Assembly (NCBI GenBank): GCA_937906915.1
Contig: CALCUU010000088.1
Location: forward strand, 1-5,162
Source of the DNA: an uncultured Phascolarctobacterium sp.
GTDB lineage: Bacteria > Bacillota > Negativicutes > Acidaminococcales > Acidaminococcaceae
DNA: 5,162 nt
Direction: 5' to 3'
Shown: piece after piece, positions 1 to 5,162 of the stretch
Position numbering within the stretch: the stretch's first letter is position 1
How the letters are laid out: every line of letters begins with the position of its first letter
Made by a program: the position numbers and the translations under genes
Notes under the pieces: generated by a model
Told to the model about the DNA's origin: nothing
Database searches by the model: none
The model's input: the letters and a program-made list of their open reading frames with translations, nothing else

Positions 1-1
1 G

Positions 2-1444
2 CACATTCAGACATTTTCGTTTTCTAATATTGATAAGTTTAGTACAGCGGGACTGATTACTCGCATGACTACTGATGTTACCAATGTACAGAACGCATTT
101 CAAATGATTATCCGCATTGCAGTGCGTGCACCGCTGATGCTGATTTGCAGTGTAATTATGTGCTGTGTCATCAGTGTAGAACTCAGCTCTATTTTCCTGG
201 TGGCAGTCGTATTTTTAGGCGTTGCACTTGCATTTATTACGGTGAAAACTTATAAAATATTCGATGAAGTATTTCGCAAATATGATGATGTGAATGCCAG
301 TGTGCAAGAAAATATCACAGGGATTCGTGTGGTAAAATCTTTTGTGCGTGAAGATTACGAAATCGATCGCTTTGATAGAGAGAATATGAATAACTTTAGA
401 GCTAACATGAAATATGTTAAGCTTTCTGCGACCTTGACACCTACCATCGAGTTAGTAGCAGCTATGGGTGTTACATTGATTGTATGGTACGGTGGTAGAA
501 GCGTAATTGCTGGAGAGATTACTGCTGGTGCGTTGGTTGCGTTTCTTTCTTACGCAGTAAACATTTCTAATCCTATCAAACGCCTCAGCCGTGTAATTGG
601 TAATATTCAAAAAGCGTTGGCTGCTGCTCAACGTGTGTTTGACGTTCTGGATTTGCCTGAACTTATCCAAAACGTGCCTAATGCTAAGCTTTTGCCTCCT
701 GTTAAGGGAAGTGTGGCTTTTAAAAATGTATCTTTTGCATACAATGCAGATGAATCCATTCTTGATGATGTTAGCTTTGAAGCTACACCTGGGCAGGTAG
801 TTGCCTTGGTAGGACCTTCCGGTGCAGGCAAGTCCACAGTGGCTAGCTTGCTACCTCGTTTCTACGATGTAACTTCCGGTAGTATTGTTATTGACGGTCA
901 CGACATCCGCGAAGTGACTATGGAGTCTTTGCGTGAGCAGGTTGGTATTGTTCCTCAAGAAACAATGCTTTTCAATGGTAGTGTTTATGATAATATTTTG
1001 TATGGTCGTTTAGATGCTACAGAAGAAGAAGTTTTTGCTGCGGCAAAGGCTGCGAATGCTCATAACTTTATTATGGAATTGCCTAACGGATACGAAACCC
1101 AATTGGGTGACCGTGGCGTAAACATTTCTGGTGGTCAACGTCAACGTATCGCTATTGCCCGGGCAATTTTAAAGAATCCGCAAATCCTTATTTTGGACGA
1201 AGCTACATCTGCTCTGGATACTGAGAGCGAACGCGTAGTACAAGACGCGCTTGATAGATTGATGATTGGTAGAACCTCTTTTGTAATTGCTCATAGATTA
1301 TCTACTATTAAAAATGCAGATAAGATTTTGGTAATGGAAAAAGGTAAGGTTGTTGAATCAGGTAGCCACGATGAGCTTATTGCTCAAGATGGTCTTTATG
1401 CTCATTTGTATAAAATTCAGTATCGTAATAAGGAAGCTCAGTGA
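2..1444 (+). CDS. msbA: MsbA-like lipid A/multidrug ABC exporter (permease + ATPase), 5' partial
   Basis: Half-size ABC exporter with a fused membrane and ATPase domain. By context it probably flips Kdo-lipid A across the inner membrane. The frame is open to the left edge with 21 codons before the first ATG at 65, and those codons fit an exporter, so the true start lies outside the window. About 100 N-terminal residues (TM1 and most of TM2) appear missing compared with a usual length near 580. In the 480-residue fragment, hydrophobic segments lie near residues 45-80 and 145-190. The ATPase domain has Walker A GPSGAGKST (271-279), the Q-loop Gln319, signature ISGGQ (from 375; Ile replaces the usual Leu), Walker B ILILDE (395-400), D-loop SALD and H-loop His431, so it should hydrolyse ATP. 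From about residue 125 it reads like MsbA; residues 1-106 look like a different Firmicutes exporter family (see findings). The MsbA role is inferred from the C-terminal part and the neighbours; a multidrug substrate is the alternative. Confidence 0.85.
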   Translation, partial: HIQTFSFSNIDKFSTAGLITRMTTDVTNVQNAFQMIIRIAVRAPLMLICSVIMCCVISVELSSIFLVAVVFLGVALAFITVKTYKIFDEVFRKYDDVNASVQENITGIRVVKSFVREDYEIDRFDRENMNNFRANMKYVKLSATLTPTIELVAAMGVTLIVWYGGRSVIAGEITAGALVAFLSYAVNISNPIKRLSRVIGNIQKALAAAQRVFDVLDLPELIQNVPNAKLLPPVKGSVAFKNVSFAYNADESILDDVSFEATPGQVVALVGPSGAGKSTVASLLPRFYDVTSGSIVIDGHDIREVTMESLREQVGIVPQETMLFNGSVYDNILYGRLDATEEEVFAAAKAANAHNFIMELPNGYETQLGDRGVNISGGQRQRIAIARAILKNPQILILDEATSALDTESERVVQDALDRLMIGRTSFVIAHRLSTIKNADKILVMEKGKVVESGSHDELIAQDGLYAHLYKIQYRNKEAQ

Positions 1445-1447
1445 GGA
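1443..1447 (+). promoter_or_regulatory. Ribosome binding site of waaA-lpxK
   Basis: GAGGA overlaps the TGA stop codon of the upstream ABC exporter and lies 6 nt before the ATG at 1454. The spacing is good, which supports this start and suggests translation of the two genes is coupled. Confidence 0.7.
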
Positions 1448-1453
1448 ATTTAA

Positions 1454-3982
1454 ATGTATATTATTTATAATTTGCTGCTCATAGTAGTATTTATATTGTT
1501 TGTATTGCCCTACTACACATACCGCCTTTTTACCGAAAAAGGTTTTAGCAGACGTTTTCGTCAAAGTCTAGGTAGAGTACATAATAAAGAAATTGAAAAA
1601 GTAATGCGTAAGGATTGCATTTGGATTCATGGCGCTTCCGTTGGTGAAATTGTTGCTACTAGTCCTTTGGTAAAACAAATTCGTCAAGAAATGCCCGACC
1701 GTCCCATTTTGGTATCTGCCTTCACCGTAGGTGGTTACAATATGGCAAAGCAAATTATTCCTGAAGCTGATGCTATTATCTTCTTCCCCTTAGATTTGCC
1801 CTTCGTAGCAGAATCTATGGTAAAACGTATTCATCCCGGTATTTTTATGCCTGTAGAAACTGAGTTGTGGCCTAACTTCTTGCGTGCCATCCGTGAACGT
1901 CATATCCCCGTAATGATGGTTAACGGTCGTATTTCTGAAAAGTCCGTAAAAACCTATCGTTATTTGTACGGTATTTGGGACGATATGCTGAGCACCGTAA
2001 GCCGTTTCTGTATGCAATCTAGTATTGACGCTGATTACATTTATACCTTAGGTGCAGAAAAGGATAAAATTTTCGTAACCGGTAACACTAAGTTTGACCA
2101 AACTTATGCAGAAGTTACCCCGGAAGATTACGCACGCTACAAAGAAGAATTGGGTTTAGGTGATAGTTATCCTATTATTATGGCTGGCTCCACCCATCCC
2201 GGTGAAGAAAAAGCGCTGTTTGATGCTTTCAAAAAAATTAGAGATAAATATGCAGATGCGCGCTTGGTTATTGCTCCCCGTAAAACTAACCGTGCTGATG
2301 AAATTACTAAACTTGCTGCTTCCTATGGATTTGATACGGGCTATCGCTCCAAAATGTTAGAACATCCTGAAACTCGCAAGGCTCACCCTGTAATTTTAAT
2401 AGATACCATCGGTGAATTGGGGCGCATTTATGCAGTTGGTGACGTTGTATATGTTGGTGGTTCTTTGAGCAAAACCGGCGGTCACAACGTATTGGAACCT
2501 GCTGCCCATGCTAAGCCCATCATCGTGGGGCCCAATATGCAGAACTTTAAAGACTCCTATTCCTTGCTTAGCAAGGTAGGTGCCTGCAAAATGATTAACA
2601 ATGTTGCGGAATTGACCAGCGAAATGTTAGATATCATTGCGAATGACGAACGTCGTGAAAAAATGGGTGCTGCTTCTTTGCAAGTTATCAAGGAAAATCG
2701 TGGTGCAGATATCCGAAGCATTCATTATTTAAAAGAACTCTTAGAGTTGACCAGTGTTCCTGCTCGCGAATACGCAAGCTACCCGATCAATACTCGTGGT
2801 ATCAATGATGAAGGTGGCGGCGGATTGCGCCATAGTGATGCAGTTATTCAGTACATTTATCAAATTGCCTATGGTCCTGAAACTCCGTTCTATGGCTGGT
2901 TAATCTTAGGCTTCTTGCGTGGTTGCTCCTATTTGTACGAGTTTGGCGTAAGATTAAAGCTTTCTTGCTACAAAATGGGCTTGAAAACAAGAGTGAAATT
3001 ACCCTGCTGTGTAATTTCTATCGGTAACATTACTGTTGGTGGTACCGGTAAAACTCCTACTGCGCAAAAGATGGCTGACCTGATTAAGCGTATGGGTTAT
3101 CGTGTTGTTATTCTGAATCGTGGTTATCGTTCCCACTGGGATAAGGATATTGGCGTTGTTTCTGATGGCAATAAGATTTTTATGACTGCTTATGAAGCTG
3201 GTGACGAAGCATATTTGATGGCAAAAACTTTGCCAGGTATTCCTGTTGTCATTGGTAAGAACCGTGCTGTTACCGGTAAGTATGCTGTTGAAAAATTAAA
3301 TGCCGAAGTAATCATCATGGACGATGGTTATCAACATTGGCATTTGGAACGTGACCTTGACGTAGTTTTGGTGGATACTTTAAATATGTTTGGTAATGGA
3401 TGCGTTTTGCCTCGTGGCATGCTCCGTGAACCTTTGGAAAACTTAGACCGTGGTGATTTGTTCCTTCTGACTAAGACTGACCAAAGCAGTATTTTAAGCC
3501 GTAAGCAATTGCGTCAAACTATCGAAAAGTACAATGCTAAAGCTCCTGTCGTAGAAAGTGTCCATCATCCTAAAAACTTTGTAGAGATTGCTGATTGGTA
3601 TAAAGGCATTACTACTAATCGTATGGATTTGTCTGAACTGGAAGGCAAAGATGTTATGGTCTTCTCTGCGATTGGTAACCCGTCTTCTTTCGAGCAAACC
3701 TTGTCCAGTATTGGCTTGAATATTATGGAAGCAGTACGTTATCCTGACCATCATGATTATGGTATGTTGGAAATGCAATATATTAGTGAACGTGCTAGCA
3801 GCCAAAAAGCAGTTGCAATGGTAACTACTTCTAAAGACGCAGTAAAAATTCCTACAGAATTTATTTACTCTGCTCGTGAAATTCCTCTGTATATTTTGAA
3901 TATGGATATTCAAGTTACAGATGGATTTGATAAATTCAGAGAATGCGTAGTTAATGCTATTAAAAAGGAGAAAGATAAATAA
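1454..3982 (+). CDS. waaA-lpxK: Fused Kdo transferase (WaaA/KdtA) - tetraacyldisaccharide 4'-kinase (LpxK)
   Basis: An 842-residue bifunctional lipid A enzyme. The N-terminal part (about 1-432) is WaaA, which transfers Kdo from CMP-Kdo to lipid IVA at the inner membrane. It has a membrane anchor at 5-22, then HGASVGE with the presumed catalytic Glu65, ETELWPN (135-141), NGRIS (157-161), GSTHPGEE (245-252) and GGHNVLEPA (342-350). After a Gly-rich linker, the C-terminal part (about 463-842) is LpxK, the kinase that makes lipid IVA. It has a hydrophobic helix at about 478-499, P-loop GNITVGGTGKTP (524-535), RGYR (556-559), AGDEA with Asp584 as the likely catalytic Asp, MDDGYQHW (622-629), LPRGMLREP (652-660), LTKTD (672-676), PDHHDY (764-769) and TTSKDAVK (791-798). 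Both halves are near normal family length with their key motifs present, so both should be active. The frame runs through the junction without a stop. Whether WaaA adds one or two Kdo residues cannot be told from this sequence. Confidence 0.95.
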   Translation: MYIIYNLLLIVVFILFVLPYYTYRLFTEKGFSRRFRQSLGRVHNKEIEKVMRKDCIWIHGASVGEIVATSPLVKQIRQEMPDRPILVSAFTVGGYNMAKQIIPEADAIIFFPLDLPFVAESMVKRIHPGIFMPVETELWPNFLRAIRERHIPVMMVNGRISEKSVKTYRYLYGIWDDMLSTVSRFCMQSSIDADYIYTLGAEKDKIFVTGNTKFDQTYAEVTPEDYARYKEELGLGDSYPIIMAGSTHPGEEKALFDAFKKIRDKYADARLVIAPRKTNRADEITKLAASYGFDTGYRSKMLEHPETRKAHPVILIDTIGELGRIYAVGDVVYVGGSLSKTGGHNVLEPAAHAKPIIVGPNMQNFKDSYSLLSKVGACKMINNVAELTSEMLDIIANDERREKMGAASLQVIKENRGADIRSIHYLKELLELTSVPAREYASYPINTRGINDEGGGGLRHSDAVIQYIYQIAYGPETPFYGWLILGFLRGCSYLYEFGVRLKLSCYKMGLKTRVKLPCCVISIGNITVGGTGKTPTAQKMADLIKRMGYRVVILNRGYRSHWDKDIGVVSDGNKIFMTAYEAGDEAYLMAKTLPGIPVVIGKNRAVTGKYAVEKLNAEVIIMDDGYQHWHLERDLDVVLVDTLNMFGNGCVLPRGMLREPLENLDRGDLFLLTKTDQSSILSRKQLRQTIEKYNAKAPVVESVHHPKNFVEIADWYKGITTNRMDLSELEGKDVMVFSAIGNPSSFEQTLSSIGLNIMEAVRYPDHHDYGMLEMQYISERASSQKAVAMVTTSKDAVKIPTEFIYSAREIPLYILNMDIQVTDGFDKFRECVVNAIKKEKDK
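2750..2839 (+). other. Linker between WaaA and LpxK domains
   Basis: Residues about 433-462 of the fusion match neither domain by eye. They include a run of four Gly (454-457) preceded by Asn-Asp-Glu, a composition expected of a flexible, exposed tether. The next residues start the hydrophobic, membrane-associated N-terminus typical of stand-alone LpxK, so the junction seems to join two nearly complete proteins. The edges are estimated. Confidence 0.6.
3965..3970 (+). promoter_or_regulatory. Ribosome binding site of kdsB
   Basis: AAGGAG sits inside the last codons of the fused gene, 11 nt before the kdsB ATG at 3982. The spacing is rather long, but no better start is nearby. The stop and start codons overlap as TAATG, so ribosomes finishing the fused gene may re-initiate directly on kdsB. 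Confidence 0.65.
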
Positions 3983-4716
3983 TGAAAGTTCTTTGCGTTA
4001 TTCCTGCTCGTTATGCATCTACTCGTTTACCTGGTAAACCCTTATCTATGATTGCAGGCAAGCCTATGATTCAACATGTATATGAACGTGCTTGTCAAGC
4101 AGAGCTTCCTGATGAAGTTGTCGTTGCTACTGATAACGAATTGGTAGAACAAGCAGTGCTTGGCTTTGGTGGCAAAGCAGTTATGACTTCTCCTGATCAT
4201 CCTAGCGGAACTGACCGTTTGGCAGAAGTTGCCTTGAAATATCCTGATGTTGATGTAATTGTCAATGTACAAGGCGATGAACCGATGATTCCCGCAGAAG
4301 TTATTGATAGACTGGCAGCAGCATTTAAAGATGACGAAGATTTACATATGGCAACTATGAAGGTTGTTATGGAAGAGGAAGATTATAATAATCCTGCTGC
4401 TGTAAAAGTAGTAACTGATCTGAATGGCTATGCATTGTACTTCTCTCGTAGCTTGATGCCGTATCCCCGCAACAAGCCGGAAGATTTTAAGGTGTTCAAA
4501 CATGTTGGTATTTATGCTTATCGTCGTAACTTCTTGTTGAAATATGCAGCATTGGCTCCCACACCGCTGGAAAGAGCTGAAAGCTTGGAGCAACTGCGTG
4601 CCTTAGAAAATGGCTATAAAATTAAAGTTCTGGAAAGTGACTTTAAAGGTATCGGTGTAGATACTCCTGAAGATTTGGCAGCAGTTAACGCATTGTTTGA
4701 AAAAATGAAGAAATAA
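3982..4716 (+). CDS. kdsB: 3-deoxy-manno-octulosonate cytidylyltransferase (CMP-Kdo synthetase)
   Basis: Cytoplasmic enzyme that activates Kdo with CTP to give CMP-Kdo and pyrophosphate, supplying the donor used by the WaaA domain encoded just upstream. At 244 residues it is near the usual family length of about 245-255. It opens with the nucleotide-binding motif IPARYASTRLPGKPL (7-21), followed by ATDN (49-52), SGTDR (75-79), NVQGDEP (95-101, with Asp99 as the likely metal ligand), FKHVGIYAYR in the middle, LEQLRALENG (202-211) and GVDTPEDL near the C-terminus, with Asp227 as the probable second metal ligand. No expected motif is missing. The start is fixed by the conserved N-terminus beginning only a few residues after the ATG. 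The start codon shares one base with the upstream stop, so the gene is tightly coupled to waaA-lpxK. The related CMP-sialate and MobA-like nucleotidyltransferases are less likely given the motif set and the neighbours. Confidence 0.96.
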   Translation: MKVLCVIPARYASTRLPGKPLSMIAGKPMIQHVYERACQAELPDEVVVATDNELVEQAVLGFGGKAVMTSPDHPSGTDRLAEVALKYPDVDVIVNVQGDEPMIPAEVIDRLAAAFKDDEDLHMATMKVVMEEEDYNNPAAVKVVTDLNGYALYFSRSLMPYPRNKPEDFKVFKHVGIYAYRRNFLLKYAALAPTPLERAESLEQLRALENGYKIKVLESDFKGIGVDTPEDLAAVNALFEKMKK

Positions 4717-4724
4717 GATTATTA

Positions 4725-4730
4725 AGGAGG
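4725..4730 (+). promoter_or_regulatory. Ribosome binding site of kdsA
   Basis: A perfect AGGAGG in the 21-nt gap after kdsB, 7 nt before the ATG at 4738. It decides the start: a second ATG at 4733 lies only 2 nt from the site and opens a frame that stops after four codons. Confidence 0.85.
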
Positions 4731-4737
4731 TTATGAA

Positions 4738-5162
4738 ATGCATATAGTTAAAGTTGGTGACTACCTTGTTGGTCAAGGTAATCCGTTGATGCTGATGGCT
4801 GGTCCGTGCGTATTGGAAGGCTATGAACGTAGCTTGAAAATTGGTCAACAAGCTAAGGCAATTTGTGATGAATTGGGTATTCCTTATGTGTTTAAAGCTT
4901 CCTTTGATAAAGCTAACAGATCCTCTATTAAATCTTTCAGAGGTCCTGGTATTGAAGAAGGTTTGAAAATTTTAGCGCAAATCAAAAAAGATTTGGGCGT
5001 TCCCGTTGTAACTGATATCCACGAACCTTGGCAAGCAGATAAAGCTGCAGAAGTTGTAGACATCCTGCAAATTCCTGCTTTCCTGTGCCGTCAAACCGAT
5101 TTGGTTTATGCTGCAGCTAAAACAGGTAAAACTGTTAACGTTAAAAAAGCACAATTCCTTGC
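4738..5162 (+). CDS. kdsA: 3-deoxy-8-phosphooctulonate synthase (Kdo-8-phosphate synthase), 3' partial
   Basis: Condenses phosphoenolpyruvate with arabinose-5-phosphate to Kdo-8-phosphate in the cytoplasm, the first committed step of Kdo synthesis. The window ends after about 141 codons, roughly half of the usual 270-285 residues, with the frame still open. Visible family motifs, in order, are MAGPCVLEG (20-28), FKASFDKANRSS, SFRGPG, TDIHEPW, QIPAFLCRQTDL, KTGKTVNV and KKAQF, which follow the (beta/alpha)8 barrel of KdsA rather than the related DAHP synthases. Cys24 in the GPC motif matches the metal-binding Cys of metal-dependent KdsA enzymes such as that of Aquifex, whereas E. coli has Asn there. 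The other metal ligands lie beyond the window. The gene follows kdsB by 21 nt with its own strong ribosome binding site, so it belongs to the same operon and feeds the KdsB and WaaA steps. Confidence 0.95.
   Translation, partial: MHIVKVGDYLVGQGNPLMLMAGPCVLEGYERSLKIGQQAKAICDELGIPYVFKASFDKANRSSIKSFRGPGIEEGLKILAQIKKDLGVPVVTDIHEPWQADKAAEVVDILQIPAFLCRQTDLVYAAAKTGKTVNVKKAQFL

Noticed and set aside
65..67. ATG as the start of the ABC exporter
   Set aside because: The same frame stays open to the window edge, and the 21 codons before it encode typical exporter sequence (HIQTFSFSNIDKFSTAG), so the true start is outside the window.
1154..1167. Perfect 14-nt palindrome ATTGCCCGGGCAAT
   Set aside because: It lies within the conserved ATPase-domain codons just after the signature motif and has no partner copy or regulatory context, so it is best explained as chance in coding DNA.
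2562..2576. 7-bp inverted repeat CCTTGCT/AGCAAGG
   Set aside because: Only one base separates the arms, too few for a stable hairpin loop. It is mid-gene in the WaaA domain with no following T-run, so it is not a terminator.
3494..3913. 139-codon open frame on the - strand
   Set aside because: It lies antisense to conserved LpxK sequence, and its Cys/His/Phe-rich product resembles no family I know. It is a shadow of the real gene.
4733..4747. Alternative ATG at 4733 opening a four-codon frame
   Set aside because: It is only 2 nt from the AGGAGG, too close for good initiation, and it stops at once. The ATG at 4738 has ideal spacing and leads into KdsA.
4762..4780. 7-bp stem with 5-nt loop (TACCTTG/CAAGGTA) early in kdsA
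   Set aside because: It leaves the ribosome binding site and start codon free, is not followed by a T-run, and could be chance. Without conservation data I cannot call it regulatory.

Overview
This window carries one strand-consistent run of lipopolysaccharide inner-core genes: a 5'-truncated MsbA-like ABC exporter, a fused WaaA-LpxK protein (Kdo transferase plus lipid A 4'-kinase), KdsB (CMP-Kdo synthetase) and the first half of KdsA (Kdo-8-phosphate synthase). All read on the + strand. The spacings are 9 nt, a 1-nt overlap (TAATG) and 21 nt, and I see no terminator or promoter between them, so this is very probably part of a single operon that extends beyond both ends of the window.

The organism makes Kdo-lipid A and so has an outer membrane. 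The moderately AT-rich DNA, strong AGGAGG-type ribosome binding sites and Firmicutes-like ABC exporter sequence together suggest a diderm Firmicute of the class Negativicutes, perhaps near Phascolarctobacterium or Acidaminococcus. This is inference from remembered family features, not from a search.

Layout: 2-1444, ABC exporter lacking its N-terminus; 1454-3982, WaaA (about residues 1-432), a Gly-rich linker, then LpxK (about residues 463-842); 3982-4716, KdsB; 4738 to the window end, KdsA, cut off after about 141 codons. There is no gene-free stretch over 25 nt.

How they work together: KdsA makes Kdo-8-P from arabinose-5-P and PEP. After dephosphorylation, KdsB activates Kdo as CMP-Kdo. LpxK phosphorylates the tetraacyl-disaccharide to lipid IVA, and WaaA adds Kdo to it. 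The MsbA-type exporter then flips the product across the inner membrane. The phosphatase (KdsC) and arabinose-5-P isomerase (KdsD) are not in the window and may lie downstream.

I find no undescribed system. The two observations most worth checking are that the ABC exporter looks like a chimera of two exporter families joined near 320-373, with a matching change in codon use, and that two consecutive lipid A enzymes are fused in one polypeptide.
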